From positions 1-44,162 of the forward strand of contig CAIQKM010000160.1 in NCBI GenBank assembly GCA_903872345.1: a stretch of 44,162 nucleotides of DNA, written 5' to 3'. Below the pieces are notes generated by a model, which worked only from the letters and a program-made list of their open reading frames with translations, was not told where the DNA came from and made no database searches. Position 1 is the stretch's first letter. Each line of letters starts with the position of its first letter. This DNA comes from an uncultured Verrucomicrobia subdivision 3 bacterium (GTDB taxonomy: Bacteria; Verrucomicrobiota; Verrucomicrobiia; Limisphaerales; UBA11358). The position numbers and the translations under genes were made by a program. This document shows positions 1 through 9,644 of this stretch, one piece after another.

Positions 1-61
1 GCTTTTTTCATCGCCCCACTGGCGCTACCGCGAATGACAGCCGCAAAAGCAAGCAAGCAGA

Positions 62-448
62 TCAAGTGTTTTGTGCATTTATTTGGCCGTCAGACTCTGC
101 CAAAACACCCCCAATTTCCTTTTTCAGACGCACTCTAAGGCATGCGGCCAAACGCCTGTTACCTTCGATGATTTTTATCCTGTCGTCTTTTTCCAGTCTT
201 ACCCCAACTAATGGTTCTGAGTCGAAAAAACCATTAACAGTAATTGAACTCAGCACATCATCGACACCAAACGTTTCCACTATGTAATTTAGCGCTTCCG
301 GCTCGGTTTTTATCCTCGCTGCACTGGTTCCATATCTTGGGTTTCTCAAATCAAACTGCAACTCTTCAAGGAAGAACAGTTCTACCGGTCGCTCTGCTTC
401 TTTGGCTTTGCTGACTCGATTTTTCATAGTTTCATAGATTTGAAACAA
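62..448 (-). CDS. ParB/Srx-fold N-terminal domain protein
   Basis: A 128-residue protein with the ParB N-terminal (ParB/sulfiredoxin) fold signature. An 'LRNPRY' segment lies near residues 35-40, a helical 'DDVLSSITVNGFFDSEPLVG' region near 62-81, and the hallmark 'IIEGNRRLAAC' near 93-103. In the family this fold binds CTP or other nucleotides and occurs in partition proteins, nucleoid factors and many phage or defence proteins. No helix-turn-helix or dimerisation domain follows, so it is a lone domain or a shortened gene. Translation can begin at TTG (448) or at ATG (427, MKNRVSKAK); neither has a clear ribosome site. It starts 9-30 bases after the carB stop on the same strand and is visibly more AT-rich than carB, which suggests it was acquired. 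The specific role is unknown. Confidence 0.7.
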   Translation of the reverse strand: MFQIYETMKNRVSKAKEAERPVELFFLEELQFDLRNPRYGTSAARIKTEPEALNYIVETFGVDDVLSSITVNGFFDSEPLVGVRLEKDDRIKIIEGNRRLAACLRVRLKKEIGGVLAESDGQINAQNT

Positions 449-457
449 CTTTTACAC

Positions 458-1963
458 CTAATTCTTCAACCCCGCCAGCTCTTCCTCAAAATCCACAATT
501 TCCTTCAACTGCACCAGGAACCAGCGGTCAATCTTCGTGAGATTGAAAATGTCGTCCACGGTGAAGCCGGCGCGGAGGGCGTGGCGGATGAAGAAGATGC
601 GTTCGGCATTGGGCACGCTCAGCTTGCGGCTGATCACGTCGCGCGGCAGGATGTCGCGGTCGCCGTAGAGTTCGGTGCCGATGCGCCAGGCCTTGCCATC
701 GCCGCCCAGGCCGCTGCGGCCGATTTCGAGCGAACGCAGGCATTTCTGCAAACTTTCCTTGAACGTGCGGCCGATGGCCATGGCCTCGCCGACGCTCTTC
801 ATCTGCGTGGTGAGCGTGGGGTCCGCCTGCGGGAACTTTTCGAAGGCAAAGCGCGGAATCTTGGTGACCACGTAGTCAATGCTCGGCTCAAAGCTCGCCG
901 GCGTTTCGCGCGTGATGTCGTTGCGCAATTCGTCGAGCAGATAGCCCACCGCCAGTTTCGCGGCGATTTTCGCGATCGGAAAGCCCGTGGCTTTGGAAGC
1001 CAGCGCGGAACTGCGGGACACGCGCGGGTTCATCTCGATAATGACCATGCGGCCGTTTTCCGGGCTGACGCCGAACTGGATGTTTGAGCCGCCGGTTTCC
1101 ACGCCCACGGCGCGGATCACGGCGAAGCTCTGGTCGCGCATGATCTGATATTCCTTGTCCGTCAGCGTCTGGATGGGAGCCACCGTGATGCTGTCGCCGG
1201 TGTGGACGCCCATGGGATCAAAATTCTCGATGGAGCAGATGATCACGCAATTGTCCGCCTTGTCGCGCATCACTTCCATTTCGTATTCCTTCCAGCCCAG
1301 CAGCGATTCCTCGATGAGGACTTCGTTGACGGGGGAAAGGTCAATGCCGCGCTTGGCGATTTCTTCAAATTCATCGCGGTTGTAGGCGATGCCGCCGCCG
1401 GTACCGCCGAGGGTGAACGCCGGCCGGATGATCAGCGGGAACCGCCCGATTTTTTCCGCCACGGTGCGGGCCTCGTTCATGTCGTGGGCCACGCCGGAAA
1501 TCGGCACGTCCAAGCCGATCTGGAGCATCAAATCCTTGAACGCCAGCCGGTCTTCACCCTTGTGAATGGCTTCGGGCTTCGCGCCGATCATCTCCACGTC
1601 ATGGCGCACCAGCGCACCGTTTTTGTGGAGGGACATGGCGGTGTTCAGCGCCGTCTGGCCGCCGAGCGTGGGCAGCAGCACCAGTTTGCCCTGGGCGCCA
1701 AGCCGTTTCATCTCCTCCTTCTCGCGCGCAATGATTTTCTCCACCGCCTCGGGGGTGATGGGTTCAATATAGGTGCGGTCGGCGAACTCCGGATCGGTCA
1801 TGATCGTGGCCGGATTGGAGTTCACGAGGATGACGCGGTAACCCTCTTCCTTGAGGGCTTTGCACGCCTGGGTGCCGGAGTAATCAAACTCGCACGCCTG
1901 GCCGATAATGATCGGGCCGGCGCCGATGATGAGGACGCTGTGGATGTCGGTGCGTTTGGGCAT
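458..1963 (-). CDS. carB: Carbamoyl-phosphate synthase large subunit, N-terminal half (split CarB)
   Basis: This matches the first half of CarB, which makes carbamoyl phosphate for pyrimidine and arginine synthesis together with the glutaminase CarA. The protein starts [17 protein letters not shown], as in classical CarB, and keeps the ATP-grasp carboxyphosphate domain ([64 protein letters not shown]). It ends in the oligomerisation region shortly after [13 protein letters not shown]. At 501 residues it is about half the usual ~1070. The carbamoyl-phosphate (second ATP-grasp) and allosteric domains are missing, and the DNA after the stop encodes a ParB-like protein instead. Split CarB is known in some lineages (e.g. 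Aquifex, methanogens), so a carB2 gene is expected elsewhere. The reading frame is open for 58 more codons upstream, but the ATG at 1963 matches the family start. Confidence 0.93.
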   Translation of the reverse strand: MPKRTDIHSVLIIGAGPIIIGQACEFDYSGTQACKALKEEGYRVILVNSNPATIMTDPEFADRTYIEPITPEAVEKIIAREKEEMKRLGAQGKLVLLPTLGGQTALNTAMSLHKNGALVRHDVEMIGAKPEAIHKGEDRLAFKDLMLQIGLDVPISGVAHDMNEARTVAEKIGRFPLIIRPAFTLGGTGGGIAYNRDEFEEIAKRGIDLSPVNEVLIEESLLGWKEYEMEVMRDKADNCVIICSIENFDPMGVHTGDSITVAPIQTLTDKEYQIMRDQSFAVIRAVGVETGGSNIQFGVSPENGRMVIIEMNPRVSRSSALASKATGFPIAKIAAKLAVGYLLDELRNDITRETPASFEPSIDYVVTKIPRFAFEKFPQADPTLTTQMKSVGEAMAIGRTFKESLQKCLRSLEIGRSGLGGDGKAWRIGTELYGDRDILPRDVISRKLSVPNAERIFFIRHALRAGFTVDDIFNLTKIDRWFLVQLKEIVDFEEELAGLKN

Positions 1964-2135
1964 ATTCGAAACGGCTAAATGAAACACCGAATCGGGCCGG
2001 AAGAAAAGGAAATTAGCCGGGAACAATTTGGTCATTCCCCGCCCAATCGCGATGGCAACCGGTCTTCCCGTTTGACATCCGGGGTGGGGCGTGGTGAAGT
2101 GACAGCACTGAATCACCCGCAACCCCCTTAAAACC

Positions 2136-2498
2136 ATGTTTTATCCCTCCGTCAATCGCATCAGCTATCCCACCCTCACCGCCGAGATGGCCGACGTCAA
2201 CGCCCGCGAAGCCAAAACCAGCGTGGAATTGCTTCAGCACGACGTGGATCGGCTGCTGCTCATCACCGAGGCACTATGGACGATGGCCAAGCAGCAGCAC
2301 GGCTATGCCGATGACGCCTTGACCAAGTTGGTGGAGCAACTGGAACAGCGGAAAATCCAAGCCGCCACTGCTACTGACGGAGTGAGTGCCAAAAGCCCGC
2401 CGCAGCCGTGTCCCGCCTGCGGACGGATCAATTCCGCCGGTCGCGCCTTCTGCATTTATTGTGGCAAACCGGTGATGGTCAATCCCTTCAGTCACTGA
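2136..2498 (+). CDS. Small zinc-ribbon protein of unknown function
   Basis: A 120-residue protein. Residues 1-75 are mostly helical, with a likely coiled coil from about 25 to 75 (heptad-like leucines in '[20 protein letters not shown]'). The C-terminus is a zinc ribbon, CPAC then CIYC, spaced 16 residues apart and ending 'GKPV'. The Cys-X2-Cys pairs suggest one bound zinc. It is divergent from carB (173 bases between starts) and convergent with thiL. Its function is not recognised. It may be a small protein-protein or nucleic-acid adaptor; that is inference. Confidence 0.7.
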   Translation: MFYPSVNRISYPTLTAEMADVNAREAKTSVELLQHDVDRLLLITEALWTMAKQQHGYADDALTKLVEQLEQRKIQAATATDGVSAKSPPQPCPACGRINSAGRAFCIYCGKPVMVNPFSH

Positions 2499-2521
2499 GC
2501 GCGGGGGGCGTCCGCCGCCCT

Positions 2522-3445
2522 TTACGCCGCAAAATGCACGTACCCGCCGGATTTCAGCGGCATGATGCCGTTGCGATCGCGGATAATTACGCCCGAGCCT
2601 TCGATAATTCGCCCGATGCAACTCAGTTTCACCTCCGGGAACGCCTGTTTCCACCCATCCACCAACTTCACCGCGTCTTTGCTGGCCAGGGTGAACAGCA
2701 ATTCAAAATCCTCCCCATCCGTGAGGGCGGCGACAAATGGCGGTTTCTCCGCCGTCCGCAGCTTGGCGGCGCGGCTCACCGGCACGGCGGTTTTCAACAG
2801 TTCCGCGCCCACCCCGCTCGCGCGTAATATGTGCGGCAGATCACCGGCCAGACCATCGCTCAAATCCATCAGCGAATGTAGGTCAAAATGCTCCGCCAGC
2901 CAGCGGGCCTCGGCCAGACGCGGCGTGAAATCCAGATGTTTGCCAGCAATGGAACCGCCGAGTTCACCCGTCACGAAGATGGCGTCACCCCGTTTGGCCC
3001 CGCTGCGCAACATCTGACGTCCACGCGGCACGGTGCCGAGCAGCGCGATGGAAATAAGGATGCGCTCCGGATTGGTGGTGGTCTCGCCGCCCACGATGGC
3101 CACCCCGGTTTGCTGCGCCAGTTCATTCAGACCGTCGTAGATGCGCGCCACATGGTCCGCATCAAACTCCTTGGGCAGCGCCAGCGTAATGAGCGCGGCC
3201 GTGGGCGTTCCCGCCATGGCGGCGATGTCGCTCAGGCAGCGGGCGAGCGCCTTGCGTCCCACTTTTTCCGGCGGCGTCTCCCGGGTGAAATGGCTGCCTT
3301 CCACCACGGCATCGGTCTTGAAAAGGATAAGGCTATCCGGCACGCCCAGGTCGAGCACCGCGCAGTCGTCGCCTGCACCGGTCAGCACCGTGGCGTTTCC
3401 GGGCAGCGATTTCGTCAGGCGGGCGATGAGGTCAAATTCGGTCAT
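2522..3445 (-). CDS. thiL: Thiamine-monophosphate kinase
   Basis: ThiL phosphorylates thiamine monophosphate to thiamine diphosphate with ATP, in the cytoplasm. The 307-residue length fits the family. Visible motifs in order are N-terminal 'GAGDDCAVL' (metal and nucleotide binding), 'KTDAVVEGSHF', 'LARCLSDIAAMAGTP', 'VGGETT', 'VTGELGGS' and 'LMDLSDGLAGDL'. These are the conserved glycine/aspartate segments of the PurM/ThiL superfamily. Its ATG overlaps the stop of the upstream CPBP gene by four bases (3442-3445), so the two are probably translationally coupled. No other thiamine gene is in the window and no TPP riboswitch was seen upstream of the pair. Confidence 0.94.
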   Translation of the reverse strand: MTEFDLIARLTKSLPGNATVLTGAGDDCAVLDLGVPDSLILFKTDAVVEGSHFTRETPPEKVGRKALARCLSDIAAMAGTPTAALITLALPKEFDADHVARIYDGLNELAQQTGVAIVGGETTTNPERILISIALLGTVPRGRQMLRSGAKRGDAIFVTGELGGSIAGKHLDFTPRLAEARWLAEHFDLHSLMDLSDGLAGDLPHILRASGVGAELLKTAVPVSRAAKLRTAEKPPFVAALTDGEDFELLFTLASKDAVKLVDGWKQAFPEVKLSCIGRIIEGSGVIIRDRNGIMPLKSGGYVHFAA

Positions 3446-4161
3446 TGTTTGAATATAAACAGTAAAATCACGTTCGCGGCATTAAACAGGCTGTGGACGG
3501 CAATGTTGGCAATCAGCCGGCCAGTTCGTTCGTAAAGCCAAGTCAGCGCCATGGCCAGCACAAACAGCGGGATGAAGGTGGGCAGGTTTACGTGGATCAG
3601 TGCAAATACGAAGCTCGGCACCAGCCACGCCAACTTCGGATACCCCAGATTCTTGATGAAGGGAAACAGCACGCCGCGAAATAGGAATTCCTCCGCCACC
3701 GGCGCCACCACAATGGCAAAAACAACCAGGTAAACCCGCAAGCCCCAGGAAGGGGCTTTCAGCAGCAGATCCACGGCGATTTGCTGATCCGCGCCCCAGT
3801 TCAGGCGGGTGAGAATATAGGTGCAAAGTCCCTGCAATCCCCACGTGACCGGCAACATCACGCCGAGCACTTTCAAGGCCCGAAAGAGCGTTTTGTCCAA
3901 GCCTTCCCGCTGAAGTCCCAAAGCCTCGCCCCAGCCGGTCTGATGATATTTGAGAAACGGAATCAGCAGGCCCAGCAGCACGCCATGAAAACAGAGCGTG
4001 GCCAGCAGGATGGACAGCGGGCTTTCCTCGGATTTGAAACCCGCCACGCCGGATTGATGCAGCAGCCCCACCACCACGCTCCCCATGCAAAAGGAAATCG
4101 TGACGCCCCCGATCAACAGGAACACCGCTTCCGACCGCCAGTTTTTTTGCGACTCCAGCAT
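3442..4161 (-). CDS. CPBP-family intramembrane metalloprotease
   Basis: A 239-residue polytopic membrane protein with the three CPBP (Abi/Rce1-like) motifs: 'APVAEEFLFRG' (paired glutamates plus RG), 'FALIHVN' and a C-terminal 'HSLFNAAN'. The Glu and His residues are thought to hold the catalytic water or metal in this family of prenyl-protein or peptide endopeptidases. About seven hydrophobic segments are visible. The gene is first in a two-gene unit with thiL and shares four bases with it. The substrate cannot be told. Some homologues act in bacteriocin self-immunity, but nothing nearby suggests a bacteriocin. Confidence 0.9.
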   Translation of the reverse strand: MLESQKNWRSEAVFLLIGGVTISFCMGSVVVGLLHQSGVAGFKSEESPLSILLATLCFHGVLLGLLIPFLKYHQTGWGEALGLQREGLDKTLFRALKVLGVMLPVTWGLQGLCTYILTRLNWGADQQIAVDLLLKAPSWGLRVYLVVFAIVVAPVAEEFLFRGVLFPFIKNLGYPKLAWLVPSFVFALIHVNLPTFIPLFVLAMALTWLYERTGRLIANIAVHSLFNAANVILLFIFKQ

Positions 4162-4215
4162 GACCCCAGCTTAACCGGGCCGTTGCGCGAAGACGAAGCA
4201 AAAGTCCGGGCGGCC

Positions 4216-4330
4216 GTAGCGGCGGGCATCTTGCCGGCCGTAGCGCCGGTGCTTCCAGCCCGGCGGAAATCGCTCCGCTGGCACCAGCGGTTGGTCATTC
4301 GTCAGGTGCCGGGCGGTTTCACGGTTTTCC
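4216..4330. repeat. Dispersed repeat A, copy 1
   Basis: This ~115-bp intergenic block shares most positions with 20844-20960. Both begin 'GTAGCGGCGGGCATC' and contain 'GCTTCCAGCCCGGCGG', then 'CACCAGCGGTTGGT' and 'CCGGGCGGTTTCACG'. It lies between the CPBP gene and the HIT gene and has no plausible coding content. Internal short palindromes around GCCGG suggest a structured, REP-like unit. Confidence 0.8.
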
Positions 4331-4426
4331 CCGGGCGGCAAGATGCCGTCCTCTGCGGCCGGCAGAGATGCCCGCCGCCACATTTCAGAGTGTACAGCCC
4401 GCGCCCGTTTCCGGTATTAAACCGGC

Positions 4427-4771
4427 ATGAGCAAAACGCTGTTTGAAAAAATCGCCGCCCGCGAAATTCCCGCCGCCATCGTTTATGAGGACGATCTCGT
4501 CCTCGCCTTCCGCGATATTACCCCGCAGGCGCCCACCCATGTCCTGATCGTGCCCAAGAAACCGGTGCCGCGCCTTGCCGAGGCGCAGCCGGAAGACCAG
4601 GCCCTGCTGGGGCATCTGCTGCTCAAGGCGGCGGTCGTGGCCAAAACCCTCGGGGTGGATAAAACCGGCTACCGGCTGGTGATCAACAACGGCCCGGATG
4701 GCGGCGAATCCGTGCCCCACTTGCACGTACACATTCTGGGGGGACGCAAACTGGCGTGGCCGCCGGGCTGA
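4427..4771 (+). CDS. HIT-family nucleotide hydrolase (HinT-like)
   Basis: A 114-residue histidine-triad protein. The catalytic motif is 'HLHVHILGG' near residues 98-106 (H-phi-H-phi-H). The N-terminus 'LFEKIAAREIPAAIVYEDD' and 'HVLIVPKKPVPRL' are typical of HinT/PKCI proteins, which hydrolyse purine nucleoside phosphoramidates such as AMP-lysine. Length is normal and the ATG is unambiguous. It appears monocistronic, with repeat A upstream and a Tat oxidoreductase gene 124 bases downstream on the same strand. Confidence 0.94.
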   Translation: MSKTLFEKIAAREIPAAIVYEDDLVLAFRDITPQAPTHVLIVPKKPVPRLAEAQPEDQALLGHLLLKAAVVAKTLGVDKTGYRLVINNGPDGGESVPHLHVHILGGRKLAWPPG

Positions 4772-4895
4772 AACGGATGGAATAACCGTCGCCGTTTCAC
4801 CGGGCCAACTCAAAAAAGTGTAACTTTTTGATGGCGTTACCCTCTGGTCTCATTAATAAATAAGCGCAACCAATTAACCACAACTCGAATCACCC

Positions 4896-6302
4896 TTGAA
4901 AAAGCACTCTCTTAATTCCCTCAGCCGTCGGCGTTTTCTGGCTACGGCCGGCGCGGCGGTCGCCCTCCCACTGTTTGCCCCGCATCTGGCCCTGGGTCAG
5001 GCCAAGCGCCGGGCTTCCAATCGCATCAACCTCGGCGTGATCGGCTGGGGCATGCAGGGTCCCAGCAATACCGCCTCCTTTTTGAATGAGGAAGACTGCC
5101 AGGTGGTGGCCGCGTGCGATCTGGACAAAGAGCATCTCCAGAATGCGGTGAATACCATCAACGGTCATTACCAGAACCAGGATTGCAAGGCCTACCACGA
5201 CTACCGCGAATTGCTGGCGCGTGAAGACATTGACGCCGTGATGATTGCCATCCCCGACTTCTGGCATGCATTGGTCGCCACCGAGGCCGCGCGACGCGGC
5301 AAGGATGTGTACGGCGAAAAACCGCTGGCCCGGACCATCGCCGAGCAGCAGTCCATCGTGCGCGCCGTCGAGAAGAACAACATCATCTGGCAGATGGGTT
5401 CCTGGCAGCGCTCCGGCGCCACCTTCCGCAAGGCCGCCGAAATCGTCCGCAACGGCCTCATCGGCAAGGTTACCCACGTGGAAGTCGGTTTACCCGCGAG
5501 CCACCATGATTTCGCCGGCACCGCGCCGGAATTGCTGGCCAAGCTCGGTCAACCCACGAACAATCCCGAATATCTCGCCACCGTGGTTCCCGGTTCGGCC
5601 GATTGGGACAAAGCCGTGACCGAACCGCCGGCGGATTTTGACTTTGCCACGTGGATTGGACCCGCCTCCAAGCAGGATCCCTACATCAAGGCCCGCGTCC
5701 ACATGAACTGGCGCTGGAATTACAACACCGGCGGCGGTCAGCTCCTGGACTGGATCGGCCATCATTGCGACATCGCCCACTGGGGTCTGGACTTCGACAA
5801 CAACGGCCCCTCGGAAATCGAAGGTCACGGGGAGTTTCCCGCCGCCAACGCCCTCTGGAACACCTGCACCAAGTATCGCATTGAATTGAAATATCCGCAG
5901 GACATCACCATGACCATTGCCGGCGGGCATCCCGATATCCGCAGCGGCACCAAGTGGATTGGCACCGACGGCTGGGTGTGGGTGGATCGCGGCGGCTTTG
6001 AAGGTTCCAACAAGGAATGGAAGAAGTATAAAAACCTGCCCGAGGAACTGCGCAAAGTGAAGCTCTATGAATCCCGCAACCACCAGCGGAACTTCCTGGA
6101 CTGCGTGAAATCCCGCAAGCCCACGATCACCCCGGTGCAGACCGGCCATCACTCCGCCATTCCCGGCCATCTCGGCCTCATCTCCATGCTCACCGGCCGC
6201 AAGCTCCGCTGGAGTGTGGCGGATGAAGTCATCCTCGACGATCCGGAAGCGAGCAAGCTGCTCAGCCGCGAGTATCGTCCCCCGTATCAGATGCCCGGTT
6301 GA
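4896..6302 (+). CDS. Tat-exported Gfo/Idh/MocA-family oxidoreductase
   Basis: A 468-residue secreted NAD(P)-dependent oxidoreductase. The N-terminus carries a twin-arginine signal 'SRRRFLATAGAAVALPLF' ending near 'LALGQA'. It is followed by the Rossmann start 'INLGVIGWGMQG', an acidic 'ACDLD' strand end and the family 'GEKPLARTIAE' motif with its catalytic-site lysine. A C-terminal Gfo/Idh/MocA domain with 'GGGQLLDWIGHHCDIAHWGL' supplies the metal or substrate-site histidines. Start is TTG at 4896; no ATG lies near the signal peptide. Such Tat-exported oxidoreductases are abundant in Verrucomicrobiota and Planctomycetota and are linked to sugar oxidation, but the substrate is unknown. A hairpin with a T-run follows it. 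Confidence 0.92.
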   Translation: MKKHSLNSLSRRRFLATAGAAVALPLFAPHLALGQAKRRASNRINLGVIGWGMQGPSNTASFLNEEDCQVVAACDLDKEHLQNAVNTINGHYQNQDCKAYHDYRELLAREDIDAVMIAIPDFWHALVATEAARRGKDVYGEKPLARTIAEQQSIVRAVEKNNIIWQMGSWQRSGATFRKAAEIVRNGLIGKVTHVEVGLPASHHDFAGTAPELLAKLGQPTNNPEYLATVVPGSADWDKAVTEPPADFDFATWIGPASKQDPYIKARVHMNWRWNYNTGGGQLLDWIGHHCDIAHWGLDFDNNGPSEIEGHGEFPAANALWNTCTKYRIELKYPQDITMTIAGGHPDIRSGTKWIGTDGWVWVDRGGFEGSNKEWKKYKNLPEELRKVKLYESRNHQRNFLDCVKSRKPTITPVQTGHHSAIPGHLGLISMLTGRKLRWSVADEVILDDPEASKLLSREYRPPYQMPG

Positions 6303-6334
6303 TCGGGGCGTACTGACATACAAAATATTTCGCC

Positions 6335-6371
6335 TTCGGTCGGCTCTTGCTTGAGCCGGCCGAATTTTTTT
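6335..6371 (+). terminator. Rho-independent terminator after the oxidoreductase gene
   Basis: A 12-bp stem (TTCGGTCGGCTC pairing with GAGCCGGCCGAA, one G-U pair) with a six-base loop is followed directly by seven T residues. It lies 33 bases after the oxidoreductase stop and about 30 bases before the pseudopilin ATG, so it separates the two genes transcriptionally. Confidence 0.85.
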
Positions 6372-6402
6372 GAAACCTCCCGCGCCGCCCAACTGTCTGG
6401 TG

Positions 6403-7137
6403 ATGAGTATGAAAACAAAGAGGCCGTTTGCGGTTTGCCGGAAAACGGAAGCATTTACCTTGATCGAGTTGCTGGTCGTCATCGCCATTATTGCCATTCT
6501 GGCGGCCATGTTGCTGCCGGCATTGTCCGCCGCCAAGCAACGCGCGTGGACCACCACGTGCAATTCCAACCTGCACCAGATCGGGCTGGGCATGCGGATG
6601 TTTGCCGATGACAACAACGACTACTATCCGGAATCCGGCGGTGACATTTATTGGGGGGCGGTTGACACCGGCGGTTCCGGCAAGGCGAGCTGGATGGAGC
6701 AAATTTTCACTTATGTGAACAACACCAATGTTTACGATTGCCCCGGCAATATCCAATTGGCGCCGCAATACCGGGGGCCGTTTAATTATTTCAACGGTTG
6801 CAATGCGGCCTTTGTGGCTTCCGGCGGACAGAATGCGGCGGTGAAAGGTTCCGCCATTTTGCTGACTTCGGCCTTTGTGCTGGGCGGCGACACGGCGGGC
6901 ACGGTGAATAACGGCACCGGTCTGAAGTTTGATCCCCTCGATGCGGACAAGGATGACTACACGCAAAACTGCGTCGGCGGCGCGGCCAGTCCCAACCACA
7001 CCGAATACTGGCAGATTCACAGCAAGGGCCAGAATGTGATGTTTGCCGACGGCCATGCCAAATGGTACAAGGGCTATAATTCAGGCGAATTGACCTTTGC
7101 GTACGCCGTCATGACCAATTGGATTCAGTATCCGTGA
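6403..7137 (+). CDS. Type II secretion-like pseudopilin, DG-tail family
   Basis: A 244-residue protein. It begins with a basic leader ([17 protein letters not shown]), then the class III prepilin cleavage site and helix '[20 protein letters not shown]', with the +5 glutamate. Downstream is a globular domain with few charges, ending in '[14 protein letters not shown]', the DG-containing tail typical of the large pseudopilin families of Planctomycetota, Verrucomicrobiota and Lentisphaerota. It is probably cleaved by a prepilin peptidase and exposed at or beyond the inner membrane. ATG 6403 or 6409 gives a normal leader; the open frame reaches a TTG at 6370. No secretion ATPase or PilD is in the window. 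A terminator precedes it, so it is probably transcribed alone. Confidence 0.9.
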   Translation: MSMKTKRPFAVCRKTEAFTLIELLVVIAIIAILAAMLLPALSAAKQRAWTTTCNSNLHQIGLGMRMFADDNNDYYPESGGDIYWGAVDTGGSGKASWMEQIFTYVNNTNVYDCPGNIQLAPQYRGPFNYFNGCNAAFVASGGQNAAVKGSAILLTSAFVLGGDTAGTVNNGTGLKFDPLDADKDDYTQNCVGGAASPNHTEYWQIHSKGQNVMFADGHAKWYKGYNSGELTFAYAVMTNWIQYP

Positions 7138-7150
7138 GATTTGAAACCCG

Positions 7151-9622
7151 CTACTGCAACAGCAGGGTGCGGTAAAATTGAGCGGCGTTCGCGGGTGACG
7201 TTGGCAGGGGCAGGGTGAAGCTGCCATTCACAGGGGAATTGGTGGCAATGCTGATCCAATTCACCAAGTCGGCCGAGGCCTGCACGGCATAGGCGTGACC
7301 ATCGTAGCCGCTGAATTGGAGTTGGGTCTGCCCGTTGGTAGTCAGCAATGCGCCGATGGAATCGGCCCGGAGCAGGGGCAGCAACTGGCTGGGAATCGCT
7401 TCGTAGGCGGTGTCATTGATCCCATTGATTTGCTGCTTGGCGTCGTTCCAATTCAGATACGGCGATTGCTGGGAAAGTTGCGGGATGGCCAGAAGATCGC
7501 CGATGACATGGAACAACTGGTTGGGCTGGCTGCTGCGGTAGGATTGGATGGCGCTGGCGAGGAACGCAGCCGGCGGAGAATTGGAACTGATGGTGTAAGC
7601 GTTAAACGTAGGTTGAACCATGGCCGTACCGGCAAGGATATCCGACAGAGTGTTGCTGATGACATTAAACCCGTCGAACTGGACGGCCCAGGCATTGGGG
7701 TCGGGATTGTTAATGGAAAACTGGGTGGTCAGGTCATTCGTATTGAGCAAGTCGGCCAGCAGGCTCACGAGCTGCCAGTCGCTGGTGGGACTCGTCAGTT
7801 GGGCTTCGCGCGCGTTGTTGAGACCCATCCACGCCATCCACGTGTTGGTGCCAACGCTGCCGAAGTTACTGGCTTCGGCCAGAATGTCGGGACTCTTCAA
7901 ATAAATGGTTTGCCACGGCGTGCCGCGATGCACTTGGCCCAGCCAGTTCAGATTCCAAGATTGATTGGTGGGAAAATTCCAATTATCCGAACCGATGACA
8001 CAGGGGTCTTTGATGGCGAGATTACAGGAGTTGGTGTCCACACCAGTCAGAATATTCATAACGCCCGGTTTTCCCCACGGCTGGTAGCGGCCGAGGATAT
8101 TTAGGAGGATTACGGGCAAAGGATCGTTCAAAGGATCGTCAGATTTTTGCCAAAGGCCGTTGAAATAAGATCCGTTGTACCAACGTGCTAACGTTCCTGG
8201 CAGACCGCCCAAGTCACTGACTTGATAGTGAACCAGCGGATCATTCGCCTGCAACAGGTATGAGCAAAACAACGTGCGCGTGGGCAAATAAGGGGCTTGG
8301 ATTTGCAAAGCGGTATTGCCCGTGTTGCCGGGGAAGAAGAAATCTCTGAAATAGGCCTGTTGGTCAGCGATGGACGTTGAACCGGTACCGTTCGGAAAAC
8401 CTGGAGCAGGGTCCCAAAAACTTAGATTAGGTATGGATCCGACCATGGAAACAAACATCTGGTTATACACGCCATAAGGTACGCCATTCTGGTTTAAATT
8501 GGTGCTCCACATGGAGTAATTCGTGGGAGTCGGATCGGCCAGAACATCGGTGATATTTGCAGCATCCGATGGTCCGGCGATCTGTACATAATCAATCACG
8601 TTGGTGCCGTCCAGAATCACCGAATAAAACCAGTTGGTCGTCAGCAAGTTTATCGGTGGCAGCGGGGTGATTCCGGGGTCGAAAGAATTCGTTAGCGCCA
8701 GCGATTGAAACGTTCCGGAGCTTGGCGCAAACGTTGTCATGGGAATAAAGGCATAACCCCAACTGGCAGGCACGAAGGCAGCGGTCGCCGGTGTTCTGGC
8801 AGCCGGCACCATTTTTAAATTCCAAGCCGAGCCGGTCCAGTTGGAGAGGCTGGTCTGAAGGTTAAATGCTTTAACTGTTCCTCCGTATGCGCCACTCGGG
8901 CTGTTGCTCCAAATCATCCGTACTATATCTTGCGCATAAATTTGCACCGGCCGGGGATAGGCGTTGGAATAGGAGTTCCAAAAGGTAACGGCAATGTTGT
9001 TGGATACGCTGATGATGTAACATTGATTCGTCTGATATTGGCTGAGCGGGGCGTTGGTATTGGGCCGGGTGAATTGTAGTTTCCGGGAGACCTGCACTTG
9101 GTTCAGCAAGGAAAGCTGGTTGAAGGCGGGCAGGCCGGTTTTGGCCCCTAAAATCCAAGGGATGCCGTAGATATTGATCGCCAGATTGGTGTAGGGACCC
9201 GCTATCAGGGGCAGGTAGGCGACATCGGCCGGTTGCGCGAGTTGCGGATCATACAGACCGGTCACGGAAACGACCTGCTGATAGCCGGTGATAAAGATGT
9301 TGGTGCCGGTGGCGTCGCTGGAAAAAAGCGGGCGGAAAACGGTGGGATAAAAATTCGTGGTGGTGACGTCGTAGATATTGGCGGTCACCTGAAGCAGCCG
9401 CTGGACGGACGGGGTATATAAATTGGTAGGGTAAACCGGCAGTTGCGTGAGGTTCAGTCCCAGTTGGGCGGAGACCAGCCGGCTGGCAACATTCGTGAAA
9501 AAGCTGAGCGGGTTGCCGGTGTCAAACGTGGGTGCGGCCGGGCTGCGCAGAGGGGTGAGCAGCAGCAGAAGCCAGATGCACAGGCCGGATGAGGCTTTGA
9601 TAATATGACAGGGTTGCCGCAT
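7151..9622 (-). CDS. Large secreted protein with C-terminal 'QAS-W-FYR' domain
   Basis: An 823-residue exported protein with a hydrophobic signal region (residues 12-29, 'CIWLLLLLTPLRSPA'). It is rich in Asn, Thr, Pro and aromatic residues, as in extracellular beta-rich proteins. The segment 'IPWILGAKTGLPAFNQLS' recalls, from memory, the large 'A' proteins of the Verru_Chthon cassettes; that link is tentative. The last ~60 residues (QLQFSGYDGHAYAVQASADL...FYRTLLLQ) form a small beta domain also seen at the end of the EEP protein at 18371-19843. It lies 22 bases after the stop of the membrane protein gene, last in the hisI operon. No catalytic motif was recognised. Confidence 0.8.
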   Translation of the reverse strand: MRQPCHIIKASSGLCIWLLLLLTPLRSPAAPTFDTGNPLSFFTNVASRLVSAQLGLNLTQLPVYPTNLYTPSVQRLLQVTANIYDVTTTNFYPTVFRPLFSSDATGTNIFITGYQQVVSVTGLYDPQLAQPADVAYLPLIAGPYTNLAINIYGIPWILGAKTGLPAFNQLSLLNQVQVSRKLQFTRPNTNAPLSQYQTNQCYIISVSNNIAVTFWNSYSNAYPRPVQIYAQDIVRMIWSNSPSGAYGGTVKAFNLQTSLSNWTGSAWNLKMVPAARTPATAAFVPASWGYAFIPMTTFAPSSGTFQSLALTNSFDPGITPLPPINLLTTNWFYSVILDGTNVIDYVQIAGPSDAANITDVLADPTPTNYSMWSTNLNQNGVPYGVYNQMFVSMVGSIPNLSFWDPAPGFPNGTGSTSIADQQAYFRDFFFPGNTGNTALQIQAPYLPTRTLFCSYLLQANDPLVHYQVSDLGGLPGTLARWYNGSYFNGLWQKSDDPLNDPLPVILLNILGRYQPWGKPGVMNILTGVDTNSCNLAIKDPCVIGSDNWNFPTNQSWNLNWLGQVHRGTPWQTIYLKSPDILAEASNFGSVGTNTWMAWMGLNNAREAQLTSPTSDWQLVSLLADLLNTNDLTTQFSINNPDPNAWAVQFDGFNVISNTLSDILAGTAMVQPTFNAYTISSNSPPAAFLASAIQSYRSSQPNQLFHVIGDLLAIPQLSQQSPYLNWNDAKQQINGINDTAYEAIPSQLLPLLRADSIGALLTTNGQTQLQFSGYDGHAYAVQASADLVNWISIATNSPVNGSFTLPLPTSPANAAQFYRTLLLQ

Positions 9623-9644
9623 GAATCCTCCCGCGTCCCCAACA

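Noticed and set aside
1964..2137. 58-residue N-terminal extension of CarB
   Set aside because: The family start MPKRTDI is at 1963 and the extension shows no conserved sequence; this span is the divergent promoter region.
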